Below, piece after piece: positions 17,146-26,947 of a DNA stretch of 64,000 nucleotides (positions are counted from its first letter, which is position 1; every line of letters begins with the position of its first letter). The notes beneath the pieces are model-generated. The model did no database searches. It had not been told where the DNA came from and worked only from the letters and a program-made list of their open reading frames with translations. Source of the stretch: Pelagihabitans sp963760375 (GTDB taxonomy: Bacteria > Bacteroidota > Bacteroidia > Flavobacteriales > Flavobacteriaceae); contig CAVXCS010000005.1 of assembly GCA_963760375.1 (NCBI GenBank), forward strand, positions 248,001-312,000, in the 5' to 3' direction. A program made the translations under genes and the position numbers.

Positions 17146-17313
17146 TTAAAATTCAAATCCGTTGAGGGCCCTATCCATAAGCGCATAGACCGCCATGAAC
17201 AACATTAAGGCACAAAAGACCGAATAGACCTTCAAAAGAACGACCACCAATTCAGGTTTGCAATCCTCGAAGGCTTGTGTGTAAAGATTTCTAAAGTGTA
17301 CTAGTGTTCCCAT
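17146..17313 (-). CDS. 55-residue membrane protein, DUF6747-like
   Basis: An ATG at 17311-17313 opens a 55-codon frame ending TAA. The peptide has an amphipathic N-terminal part (YTQAFEDCKPELVVVLLKVY) and a single membrane helix (SVFCALMLFMAVYALM, about residues 31-46), ending GFEF. It resembles the small flavobacterial DUF6747 family as I remember it; that match is from memory and unconfirmed. It lies between two convergent regions and shares the terminator at 17058-17089. A weak -7-like TACTTTAA lies upstream. The function is unknown. Confidence 0.75.
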   Translation of the reverse strand: MGTLVHFRNLYTQAFEDCKPELVVVLLKVYSVFCALMLFMAVYALMDRALNGFEF

Positions 17314-17557
17314 TATAGTTTATTTAAATCATTAAAGTATGCTATAAGGGTTAAATCTGAGGCGATTTAAGTATTTGGGATTCGTAAATATAACAAAATA
17401 TTGTTAATAACCATGTGATTCCCAATATAGTAAAGGTACTTTAACGAGAATATCGCAACATACGGCCATGATTCATCGAAAATATATGGGTTGGCTGAAA
17501 TTCAATATTAAAATTTCAAGGGTCTTCGGAATGGGCAGGGCTGCCGATGGAACTTTT

Positions 17558-18322
17558 TTATTGCCCCTGATATTTGGCAATGGATTCCTTGATCTTATCT
17601 ATCCTGTTCTCCGGATCCGGATGGGTACTTTGAAACTCCGGAATCCTGTTGGGACCCGAAGCGGCCTTTAGAATTTCCATTACCTTGATCATTTCATAGG
17701 GATCATAGCCGGACTGAATCATGAACAATACCCCAAGGTCGTCGCTTTCCAGTTCATCTCCACGGCCATTGGTCAATAAGGTGTTTTGTCCAATGCCCCC
17801 TACCAGGTCGCCCATGTCGCCACCAACGGAAGCACCAGTGCTCAGCGTTTGCCAAAATTCACTTTCCGCGATTCGCTCGGCCGAATGCCTCCCGATCACA
17901 TGTCCGATTTCGTGACCCAGAACCCCTGCCAATTGGGCTTCGTTCAATTGGGAAAAAAGAGCGTATGTGATAAAAACCTGCCCTCCTGGCAGGGCAAAGG
18001 CATTTATGGTCTCGGCATCGGCCAACAAATGAAAATCGTATTGATATGGGGTTTCCCGGGCCACGCTGTTGTCGACCAATTTTCGGCCGATGGTACTCAT
18101 ATAGCCCTGTAGTCGTTGATCTGGATATAGGCCGCCATGTTGGCGCGTCATATCAGGGGCACTCTGAAGGCCGATCGCGATTTCTTGATCCGCGGTCATG
18201 TTGATCGTCTGAACCCTGCCCGTATAAGGGTTCTCTTCCTTGCTGCTCAAACGTTTGATGAATGCAAAGGCCACAATCGCCAGTCCTATCGCGATTCGAA
18301 TTTTCCAATTGCTTCTTCTCAT
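17558..18322 (-). CDS. M48 family zinc metalloprotease
   Basis: This 254-residue protein has an N-terminal membrane or signal segment (about residues 8-22) followed by an M48 peptidase domain. Zinc ligands are His137 and His141 with catalytic Glu138 (GHEIGHVIGRH), and the third ligand Glu is in the ELESDDLGV block near 190. The pattern with LADAETINAFALPGGQVFITYALF is typical of periplasmic LoiP/BepA-like M48C proteases, which degrade or assist misfolded envelope proteins. No lipobox or TPR domain is present. It is upstream of nothing obvious on the same strand and probably monocistronic. Confidence 0.9.
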   Translation of the reverse strand: MRRSNWKIRIAIGLAIVAFAFIKRLSSKEENPYTGRVQTINMTADQEIAIGLQSAPDMTRQHGGLYPDQRLQGYMSTIGRKLVDNSVARETPYQYDFHLLADAETINAFALPGGQVFITYALFSQLNEAQLAGVLGHEIGHVIGRHSAERIAESEFWQTLSTGASVGGDMGDLVGGIGQNTLLTNGRGDELESDDLGVLFMIQSGYDPYEMIKVMEILKAASGPNRIPEFQSTHPDPENRIDKIKESIAKYQGQ

Positions 18323-18361
18323 TATGACTGCTGTTGCCCGATGCCGAAAGGTACAAAACCG

Positions 18362-19096
18362 CTATAAAAGTTTCGTATTGATATCGAGGATATTATCGCG
18401 TATGTAAGTTTTGATGAACCCGGTCGTAAAATGATCGCTTCCCATGAAATCTTCCTTTCCTAGCAATTGAAGGATATTTTTGCCCCTAAAGGCAGTTAAC
18501 ATCGGTACCGACAAGGGAGCATAACTATAATGCCAAGGCTCATATTTAAAACCCCGTCTTTTTGGGTCATCGGTGTACACCAAATAAAAATCAAAGGCGT
18601 TGGCATTGGCATCCATCCATTGCTTAAAATCCGCATACGGACCACCTTCCCCGAATTTTTCAGGAACCAGCACATCGCCCTCCACTTTTTTACTGCCATC
18701 CACGATGTCAAGATCAGTGCCCCAATGGTGTCTGCTGGTGCCGGGAATCGTGGAATATTCCACGATTTTGTCGATGGCGGCCAAAGGAGCCATATTGTCC
18801 TCTTCGGTATATTGAATGTATTTGCGTTCCCAAATGATTTCTTGGCGCTCAAAATTGCGATAGCTAGAAATCACTTTGATATCAATACCGTCGATGGCTG
18901 CGGCATCCTTCATCGCCAGGAAGGCATCGTGGGCTTCCTTCCTCAAATTGATGCCCTTACCATATAGCTCGACGTCTTCCTTCCCCATGAGTTCCAAAAT
19001 AGAGTATTCTACCTGGGAAGGCATGGCCATTTGCGGCCAAACGAAAATCGTAAAACCTGCGATGCCACTCTTTTTGATAAAGGATCTTCTTTTCAT
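18362..19096 (-). CDS. Tat-exported M15 family D,D-carboxypeptidase-like protein
   Basis: This 244-residue protein has a twin-arginine signal (RRSFIKKSG followed by a hydrophobic stretch ending near Ala24). The M15/VanY domain has predicted zinc ligands His123, Asp130 (SRHHWGTDLD) and His189 (EPWHYSYA), plus catalytic Glu186. Enzymes of this family trim D-Ala-D-Ala ends in peptidoglycan. Tat rather than Sec export implies folding in the cytoplasm, perhaps with its metal. A -7 box lies at 19153-19160. A tatA gene is present in the same window at 38.9 kb. Confidence 0.88.
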   Translation of the reverse strand: MKRRSFIKKSGIAGFTIFVWPQMAMPSQVEYSILELMGKEDVELYGKGINLRKEAHDAFLAMKDAAAIDGIDIKVISSYRNFERQEIIWERKYIQYTEEDNMAPLAAIDKIVEYSTIPGTSRHHWGTDLDIVDGSKKVEGDVLVPEKFGEGGPYADFKQWMDANANAFDFYLVYTDDPKRRGFKYEPWHYSYAPLSVPMLTAFRGKNILQLLGKEDFMGSDHFTTGFIKTYIRDNILDINTKLL

Positions 19097-19152
19097 AATG
19101 CCATTTTAATTTTTCATGGGATTCCAGCGTTTTGATGCCCGATGACCTTTCC

Positions 19153-19160
19153 CAAAGGTA
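19153..19160 (-). promoter_or_regulatory. -7 box upstream of the M15 peptidase gene
   Basis: TACCTTTG on the minus strand, 56 bp upstream of the ATG at 19096, matches TAnnTTTG. Confidence 0.55.
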
Positions 19161-19291
19161 AGAAGTATTTTCAGAAATCCCGCCGTATCGGACAATCGCC
19201 CAAACGGTCATTTAAGTGCAATTGGCCATGGCCCGGATTTCTTCAATGTGGCCGTCCATTGATGTTGCACAAGTCTTTAGGCAAGCATCGA

Positions 19292-20434
19292 TCAATCGGT
19301 AAGATAGAAGTAGCCTTGATATTGGAGATCGGTATCGTGCATGTCGAGGAGATAGAAATAAACACCTGGGGGCAGCATCAAGTTCTTTTTATTGGTGATT
19401 TGATTGGAATAACCGCGGAAATCGTTCTGGTAGTTTTCCATTTCATAGACCAAAAGTCCTTCCCGGTTGAATATTTTAAAACTGTTATTGGTGGGTTGTT
19501 CAAGAATCTCTATCACAAAGAAATCGTTGATGCCATCCCCATTGGGCGACATAAAATAGTTGTCGGGCTCCTTGGATTTGTAATCGAAGAAGGAACCCAA
19601 ACTGAAGATTTCGTAGTCGTTGGCATTGAAGCTTTTTGAGGTGACCCATCCTTCGTCCAGCGTGCCTTCAACGGCCGAATTCCCAAGATTGTCCCACCGA
19701 CCGTTCGTTTTATGCCATCCGGCAACGGTGACACTTTTTAAATCGTTGATGCCTTGGGGCAAGGATTTGTCGGCGTTCCAACCCAGGGCGATCTGCACCA
19801 TGCCGGTGGTGGTCATATTCCAAAATTCACCGGCGTTGACCGCGCCCAGATCGGCAGCTTTTTTTTCGGTATCGAAGCCTTCCGAAAAACTTGCCGGAAA
19901 ATCGGTATTCTCGTCCAAATATTGACATTTGGCAAAGAAGGAGCCATCGAGGAACGTCAATTTAAGGGGTCGTAACAGGCTGGCATAACCCACAGGAAAA
20001 CTAAAATTCTTTTGGCCTTCCACTGCGGCAAACCCATCGATCTTTGATCGGTTCATTTCCCCGTTGTAGATAGCCTCGGAAGTAAGTCTGGCATAAATAT
20101 TTTTGTTTTCCCTGGGCGTATCGATATCCCCATAAATAAAATTCAAGGAATTATTGATATTGATGGAGACTTCCAAATCAAGATCTCCCACCACAGCGAT
20201 TTCGAAATCATGGAAGGTAGGGGGAAAGGCCCCGGAAATGGTTAGGCCTCCTTTGGGTCGATAAAAACCGATCAGGCCCAAATTCTCATCAAAACTACCA
20301 TCGTTGACCAGATTGGTATGAAACCCTACCATGCCTTCATCATGCAGTTTCAGGTTGCCATAGTTATGCACCGCCTCCTGGCCGGAAAGACCGAGACCAA
20401 ACAAAAAGAAAATAAGATATAGTTTCGATTTCAT
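19292..20434 (-). CDS. T9SS type B sorting domain protein, partner A of module 1
   Basis: This 380-residue protein has a signal peptide (ending LGLSGQ) and an N-terminal domain shared with the proteins at 25804 and 29471 (VHNYGNLKLH, GFHTNLVNDGSFDENLGLIGFY). A beta-rich middle follows (PVGYASLLRPL, EFWNMTTTG). The end is the gliding-motility-associated/T9SS type B domain: YFMSPNGDGINDFFVI near 290, then KIFNREGLLVYEM and GVYFYLLD. That domain directs export across the outer membrane by T9SS. It is the last gene of the first module, downstream of the collagen-like gene and a decayed gene. The function of the shared domain is unknown. Confidence 0.88.
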   Translation of the reverse strand: MKSKLYLIFFLFGLGLSGQEAVHNYGNLKLHDEGMVGFHTNLVNDGSFDENLGLIGFYRPKGGLTISGAFPPTFHDFEIAVVGDLDLEVSININNSLNFIYGDIDTPRENKNIYARLTSEAIYNGEMNRSKIDGFAAVEGQKNFSFPVGYASLLRPLKLTFLDGSFFAKCQYLDENTDFPASFSEGFDTEKKAADLGAVNAGEFWNMTTTGMVQIALGWNADKSLPQGINDLKSVTVAGWHKTNGRWDNLGNSAVEGTLDEGWVTSKSFNANDYEIFSLGSFFDYKSKEPDNYFMSPNGDGINDFFVIEILEQPTNNSFKIFNREGLLVYEMENYQNDFRGYSNQITNKKNLMLPPGVYFYLLDMHDTDLQYQGYFYLTD

Positions 20435-20438
20435 ATAT

Positions 20439-20785
20439 CTATTCGACTTTATTCATCTTCAAGCTGGTTTCCCCTGATTCTCCAATAAAAACCACGGCAT
20501 TGTTTGTAATGTTATAGACTTTAAAGGGGGTCATGTCATTTTATTAAGGTTAAAATATCACTTCAATGCATTCTCGATCGATTATGAAAACAGGTTCTCC
20601 CAAAGCATTTAATTTAGCTTATGCCAGTAATATTATCTATCCGACGGTCTCTGATAAAGCGTAAAATGGTCCAGTTCTGATGGGGTTGTATTTGTCAACT
20701 CAAATGGAAGGACACTATCGAATTGTACCTCTGCCCACATTTGGAGTATGGAAATTAAAAAAGTTAGAATTGCTATCCGATACAT
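20439..20785 (-). pseudogene. decayed small secreted-protein gene between module-1 genes
   Basis: The ATG at 20785 lies one base after the collagen-like gene's stop and opens a 50-codon frame (to 20633). It has a clear signal peptide (MYRIAILTFLISILQMWA) and ends QRPSDR. Coding-like sequence continues in other frames down to 20439: IDNITGIS, then KLNALGEPVFIIDRECIEVIF, then after stop codons MTPFKVYNITNNAVVFIGES. The pieces join with two single-base shifts and a short run of stops. Together they fill the whole space between the two neighbours. It is probably a former gene for a secreted protein of about 110 residues; the other two modules lack it. Confidence 0.6.
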
Positions 20786-20786
20786 C

Positions 20787-23700
20787 CTAAATCTTATTTA
20801 TGAGATGCCAATTGGTTCCATCGCTTTGGAGCCAAAAAGTGTTGTCCTTACCCAATTTTGTTTCAGCATCTCCTTGGTCATCCAAATAATTGATATTGGT
20901 AAAATTATTCCCACCACCGATATTCTTTAGTACATAAATCCGGCCTTGACAAGTATTGGCGGCCGGGAGCGTAATTATTAAGTCCTTGGCCGTCATGATC
21001 AATGTAAAGTCGTTGAGGCCCAAGGTGGTGTTGCCCGCCGTACTCCGGATAGGCGTGGAGAAGGAACCGGCCACCCCTAAGCTGGAGGTCGGCGTGGTGG
21101 TACCCACCCCCAATTTGCCATTGGTAAACCCAAGGTTTTGATTGTTCATATTATAGGTCCTGGTCTCGGCGGCCTGGGTAAGGTTATCGGTTGAAAGGTT
21201 GATCAGTACGGGAAGTGTCACCGTATTGCCGCCCGTTCCCGAGATGGTCAAATTTCTACCGACCAAGGTCAAGGTCTGTATTTCGTTCAATGGGTTCGCA
21301 TCGGCATCGTTTACATTGAGCGTAACGGTATTGCCGCCGCTAATGCTTATGTTTCCCGCACTGCTGTTCGTGCTCAGGGTCTGATCATCGGTAGCGGGAT
21401 CTCCCGGGATTCCTTGCGGCCCCTGTGGTCCGGCAGCTCCCGTTGCACCGGTCGGTCCGGTCAATCCTATCGGTCCTTGCGGTCCAACAGCACCATCGTT
21501 TCCTGCGGGTCCTTGTGGTCCGACTGTTCCGTCAGCACCATCAGCACCATCAGCGCCATCGGCTCCGTCGTTCCCTGCGGGTCCTTGCGGCCCTTGAGGT
21601 CCGGTCAATCCTATCGGTCCCTGAGGCCCAACTGCTCCGTCAGCACCATCGGCACCATCGGCACCGTCAGCTCCGTCATTCCCTGCGGGCCCTTGCGGTC
21701 CCTGAGGTCCGACCGCTCCGTCAGCACCATCGGCACCGTCAGCGCCGTCGTTTCCTGCGGGCCCTTGCGGCCCTTGTGGTCCAACAGCACCATCGGCACC
21801 GTCGTTTCCTGCGGGTCCTTGTGGTCCATCGGCACCATCATTTCCAGCGGGACCTTGTGGTCCATCAGCACCATCGGTTCCGTCGTTCCCTGCGGGTCCC
21901 TGAGGACCTGTCAATCCTATCGGTCCTTGTGGTCCAACAGCACCATCGGCTCCGTCGTTCCCTGCGGGTCCTTGTGGCCCGACTGCTCCGTCAGAACCAT
22001 CTGCACCATCAGCGCCATCGGCTCCATCGTTTCCTGCGGGTCCTTGTGGTCCTGTCAATCCTATCGGTCCTTGCGGTCCAACAGCACCATCGTTTCCTGC
22101 GGGTCCTTGTGGTCCGACTGTTCCGTCAGCACCATCAGCACCATCAGCACCATCAGCGCCATCATTTCCTGCGGGTCCTTGTGGCCCTGTTAATCCTATC
22201 GGTCCCTGAGGCCCAACTGCTCCGTCAGCACCATCGGCACCATCATTTCCTGCGGGCCCTTGCGGCCCTTGTGGTCCAACAGCACCATCTGCGCCGTCAT
22301 TCCCTGCGGGACCTTGCGGCCCTTGCGGTCCAACTGCACCATCGGCTCCGTCGTTCCCAGCTGGTCCTTGCGGGCCTGTCAATCCTATGCGGTCCTTGTG
22401 GCCCGACTGCACCGTCGGCACCATCATTTCCTGCCGGTCCTTGTGGCCCAACTGCTCCGTCAGCACCATCAGCGCCATCGTTTCCTGCGGGTCCCTGAGG
22501 TCCTTGCGGTCCGACCGCGCCATCAGCGCCATCGGCACCGTCAGCTCCGTCGTTTCCTGCCGGTCCTTGCGGGCCTGTCAATCCTATCGGTCCCTGTGGA
22601 CCAACTGCGCCGTCAGCGCCATCGGCACCATCAGCACCATCGTTTCCTGCTGGTCCTTGTGGTCCTGTCAATCCTATTGGTCCCTGTGGTCCGACCGCTC
22701 CGTCGTTTCCAGCTGGTCCCTGTGGCCCTTGAGGCCCAACAGCGCCATCAGCGCCATCGGCACCATCGTTCCCTGCAGGACCCTGAGGTCCTGTCAATCC
22801 TATCGGTCCTTGTGGTCCGTCAGCACCATCATTTCCAGCGGGTCCTTGTGGTCCAACAGCACCATCAGCACCGTCAGCGCCATCGGCTCCGTCGTTACCT
22901 GCAGGTCCTTGTGGTCCCTGAGGCCAACAGCTCCATCTGCACCGTCGTTACCTGCAGGTCCTTGCGGTCCCTGAGGCCCAACAGCTCCGTCAGCACCATC
23001 AGCACCGTCGTTTCCGGCCGGTCCTTGTGGCCCAACCGCACCGTCGGCACCATCATTTCCTGCGGGTCCTTGAGGTCCTTGCGGTCCTGTTAATCCTATC
23101 GGTCCCTGAGGCCCAACAGCTCCGTCAGCACCATCAGCACCGTCGTTTCCGGCCGGTCCTTGTGGCCCAACCGCACCGTCGGCACCATCATTTCCTGCAG
23201 GTCCTTGCGGTCCTTGTGGTCCAACAGCGCCATCAGCGCCATCGGCACCATCGTTCCCTGCAGGACCCTGAGGTCCTGTGCAATCCTATCGGTCCTTGTG
23301 GTCCGTCAGCACCATCATTTCCAGCGGGTCCTTGTGGTCCAACAGCACCATCTGCGCCGTCATTCCCTGCGGGTCCTTGTGGCCCGACTGCACCGTCGGC
23401 ACCATCATTTCCTGCGGGTCCCTGTGGACCAACTGCTCCGTCAACACCATCAGCCCCGTCATTACCAGCGGGTCCTTGCGGCCCGACTGCACCGTCGGCA
23501 CCATCAGCGCCATCGGCTCCATCGTTTCCTGCGGGTCCTTGAGGTCCTTGCGGTCCTGTTAATCCTATCGGTCCCTGAGGCCCAACAGCTCCGTCAGCAC
23601 CATCAGCACCGTCGTTTCCGGCCGGTCCTTGTGGCCCAACCGCACCGTCGGCTCCGTCGTTACCTGCAGGTCCTTGTGGTCCCTGAGGCCCAACAGCTCC

Positions 23701-25638
23701 GTCAGCACCATCGGCACCGTCGTTTCCGGCCGGTCCTTGTGGCCCAACCGCACCGTCGGCACCATCATTTCCTGCAGGTCCTTGCGGTCCAACAGCACCA
23801 TCGGCACCATCATTACCAGCGGGTCCTTGCGGCCCTTGCGGGCCTGTCAATCCTATCGGTCCTTGTGGCCCAACTGCGCCATCAGCACCATCGTTTCCTG
23901 CGGGCCCCTGTGGTCCGACTGCTCCGTCAGCACCATCGGCACCGTCTTTGCCTGTATCTCCTTTGTCTCCTTGCGGGCCTTGTGGTCCTGTCAATCCTAT
24001 CGGTCCCTGTGGTCCAACAGCTCCATCAGCACCATCGGCACCGTCAGCTCCATCGTTTCCTGCGGGTCCTTGTGGCCCGACCGCTCCGTCAGTACCATCG
24101 GCACCATCTGCACCGTCATTGCCTGTATCTCCTTTGTCTCCTTGTGGGCCTTGTGGTCCTGTCAATCCTATGGGTCCTTGTGGACCAACTGCTCCGTCGT
24201 TTCCTGAATCTCCTTTGTCTCCTTTTGGTCCGACCGCTCCGTCAGCTCCGTCAGCACCATCGTTCCCTGCCGGTCCTTGCGGCCCTTGTGGTCCTGTCAA
24301 TCCTATCGGTCCCTGTGGTCCAACAGCGCCATCAGCACCATCGGCACCATCGGCTCCGTCGTTTCCTGCGGGTCCTTGTGGCCCTTGCGGTCCAATTGCA
24401 CCATCGGCTCCGTCGTTCCCAGCTGGTCCTTGTGGTCCATCGGCACCATCATTTCCAGCGGGACCTTGAGGTCCTTGTGGTCCGACCGCGCCATCTGCGC
24501 CATCATTCCCAGCGGGTCCTTGAGGTCCTTGCGGTCCTGTCAATCCTATCGGTCCCTGAGGCCCAACTGCTCCATCAGCACCGTCAGCTCCGTCGTTTCC
24601 TGCGGGCCCTTGCGGCCCTTGTGGTCCAACAGCACCATCTGCGCCGTCATTTCCTGCAGGTCCTTGCGGTCCCTGTGGTCCGACCGCTCCGTCAGAACCA
24701 TCTGCGCCATCGGCTCCGTCATTGCCTGCAGGTCCCTGTGGTCCTGTCAATCCTATCGGTCCTTGCGGTCCGACCGCGCCATCAGCGCCATCAGCACCAT
24801 CTGCACCGTCGTTCCCTGCAGGTCCTTGCGGTCCCTGAGGTCCGACTGCTCCGTCAGAACCATCTGCACCATCGGCTCCGTCGTTTCCTGCGGGTCCCTG
24901 TGGTCCGACCGCGCCATCATTCCCAGCAGGCCCTTGTGGTCCTTGCGGCCCGTCTGCTCCGTCGTTACCTGCAGGTCCCTGTGGTCCGACCGCGCCATCT
25001 GCGCCATCATTCCCAGCAGGTCCTTGAGGTCCTTGCGGTCCTGTCAATCCTATCGGTCCCTGAGGCCCAACTGCTCCTTCAGCACCATCGGCACCGTCAG
25101 CGCCGTCGTTTCCTGCGGGTCCTTGTGGCCCGACCGCTCCGTCAGTACCATCGGCACCATCTGCACCGTCATTGCCAGCAGGTCCTTGCGGTCCGACTGC
25201 TCCGTCAGAACCATCTGCGCCATCAGCTCCGTCATTTCCTGCGGGTCCCTGAGGTCCTTGTGGTCCTGTGAGGTCTATTGAAGTAAAGGAGGTGCCACTG
25301 GGATTGTTGATGGTGAAAGTACCATCGCCGTTATCGGTAAAGGAAATATTAATGTCGCCACTTCCGGATCCTTCGCAGAGGCTTTTCCAGTTGTTGCCAT
25401 CGTATTGGAATACACAGTTCTTGTCGGTATTATAGACCAAGCCCCCTTCCAAAGGCTTGATTTTTTGCATCAAGGAGGTATTGACCCTGGAAAGGACCAA
25501 GACTTTGTTACGGCTTTCGAGTTCTATCAGCGACGCCCCATCGATTTGGTCCGGACTATCGCCCACCTTTAACTGGGCCGATGCGATGTTTGCACTTATA
25601 AACAGGAGCCATAAGAGCCCCATCTTTTTTAAAATCAT
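20787..25638 (-). pseudogene. giant collagen-like surface protein of module 1, interrupted by three frameshifts
   Basis: Reading through three one-base shifts gives about 1616 residues. A signal peptide (ending NIASAQ) is followed by the N-terminal domain shared with the genes at 26948 and 30624 (LIELESRNKVLVLSR, VYNTDKNCVFQYDGNNW). Then come one NGDGTFTINNPSGTSFTSIDLT beta unit, about 1290 residues of collagen Gly-X-Y (GPQGPAGNDGADGAVGPQ, GPIGLT), a beta-rich C-terminal domain and a final WLQSDGTNWHLI. Shifts are +1 near 23281, -1 near 22922 and +1 near 22392 relative to neighbouring repeats. Intact pieces are 23233-25638, 22297-22797 and 20787-22538. Either the gene is broken in this strain or the repeats hold assembly errors. 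No T9SS C-terminal signal was seen. Confidence 0.8.
21405..25272 (-). repeat. collagen Gly-X-Y coding repeat array
   Basis: About 3.87 kb of tandem 9-bp-periodic sequence encodes Gly-X-Y triplets, mainly GPQ, GPA, GND, GAD, GAV, GPI and GLT. GDK/GDT/GDS triplets occur only around 23.9-24.2 kb. Higher-order units are irregular combinations of GPQGPAGNDGADG blocks. Because the repeat lacks stop codons in most frames, long false ORFs appear on the opposite strand. Confidence 0.95.
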
Positions 25639-25803
25639 GGTGGATAAGATTTGGGTTTGTTATCCAATCATCCATAAAATTAGTGTAAAGGCCCCCAATT
25701 AGTTACAAATTGTTGTGTAGGTATGATAATGTGTTGTGAAATGAATTTTGCCCGTTGGTTGCCGTAGAAGAAGGCATTTCAACGAATTGTAATACTGTAG
25801 TAA

Positions 25804-26946
25804 TTAACGTGTTAAATATAAAAATCCTTGGTAATTAAGGTCCAGATCATCCATGGAAATCAAATAAAAATATATCCCTACTGGCAAACCTTTTTCCTGT
25901 TCGAAGATAATATTATCGATATTTGAAAACCCATTGAATTCGCCGGTATAATTCGCCATTTCAAAGACTTTTAGCCCAAATCGGTCATAGATCCGTAACA
26001 TATTGTTCGGAGATTGCGCCATTTCGGGGATAACCAAGAAATCATTGGCACCATCGCCATTGGGAGACATCAGATAGTTTTCCAAGGTGAGCACTTTTCT
26101 AGAGATGCCAAGGCTCCCAAAAGTGATGATCTCAAAATCATCGGGTACAAAGGCTTCCGAGGTAACAAAGCCCTGTGAAAGGTCTCCCACAGCGGCACCT
26201 CCGAGGCTGACCCATTGGTTGGCCGCTTTGCTCCATCCGACGGGTATCACTGAATTGACATCATCGGTAAAGGCGAACATATTACTGCGTTGGTTCCAAC
26301 TAATGCTGATGGTCGAGCCTACCGAACCTTCTAGCCTCCAGAATTCTATATTGCTGATGCTGCCCAACGTTGGTGATTTCCTTTCTGTATCAAAAGAGTT
26401 GGAAAATGTCGATGGACTATTCGAATCCTCGAAAAAATATGCGCATTTGGCAAAAAGGTTCGCACTGATCGAATTTAAGATCAACGGCCGTAGTTGCTGG
26501 GAATCACCCACGGGAAAGATAAAATTCTGTTGGTTCGTGATGGCGGCATACCCATCTATTTTTGAAATATCGCCATCGCCATTGTAAAAGGCATCTTGTA
26601 GAAAATTAAGGTAAATATCGGGCTGATTTCTTGGCGTTGCAAAGTCCCCAACAACAAAATTGGTATTATTCATAAGGTCAACACCGGTAAGCAACAGCAC
26701 TTGGGCATCGGTGGCAATCTCGATATCATAAAAGAAGGGCACATAGGCCCCTGAAACGGTCAAGGGGGTATCACCATAGAACCCTGCAAGCCCCATATTC
26801 CCATCGAAGGCGGCATCGTTAATCAAATCGGTATGAAACCCGATTCCGCCGTTTTGATATACGCGCAGGTTGCCTGTATTAAGGAGGCCCGTCTGGGCAT
26901 TCAATAAAGTCGTGAGGAAAAAAAATATGTAAGGAAAATATTTCAT
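25804..26946 (-). CDS. T9SS type B sorting domain protein, partner of module 2
   Basis: This 380-residue protein has exactly the same length as the paralogue at 19292. The signal peptide starts at Met 26946 (MKYFPYIFFFLTTLLNAQ); the longer frame to 26997 is not needed. Shared motifs are LLNTGNLRVYQNG, GFHTDLINDAAFDGNMGLAGFY, GYAAITNQQNFIFPVGD, LRPLILNS and EFWRLEGSVGSTISISWN. The C-terminal T9SS type B domain is YLMSPNGDGANDFLVI, MLRIYDRFGLKVFEM and GIYFYLIS. The gene begins one base beyond the stop of the repeat-protein gene, so the two are translationally coupled. Export through T9SS is inferred; the ligand or partner is unknown. Confidence 0.9.
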   Translation of the reverse strand: MKYFPYIFFFLTTLLNAQTGLLNTGNLRVYQNGGIGFHTDLINDAAFDGNMGLAGFYGDTPLTVSGAYVPFFYDIEIATDAQVLLLTGVDLMNNTNFVVGDFATPRNQPDIYLNFLQDAFYNGDGDISKIDGYAAITNQQNFIFPVGDSQQLRPLILNSISANLFAKCAYFFEDSNSPSTFSNSFDTERKSPTLGSISNIEFWRLEGSVGSTISISWNQRSNMFAFTDDVNSVIPVGWSKAANQWVSLGGAAVGDLSQGFVTSEAFVPDDFEIITFGSLGISRKVLTLENYLMSPNGDGANDFLVIPEMAQSPNNMLRIYDRFGLKVFEMANYTGEFNGFSNIDNIIFEQEKGLPVGIYFYLISMDDLDLNYQGFLYLTR

Positions 26947-26947
26947 T

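Noticed and set aside
23160..25271. A 703-codon plus-strand reading frame across the collagen region, and similar ones at 21425-22498 and 24277-25281
   Set aside because: They are mirror frames of the Gly-X-Y repeat, made of repeated Ser/Leu/Arg/His-rich words with no start context, signal or domain.
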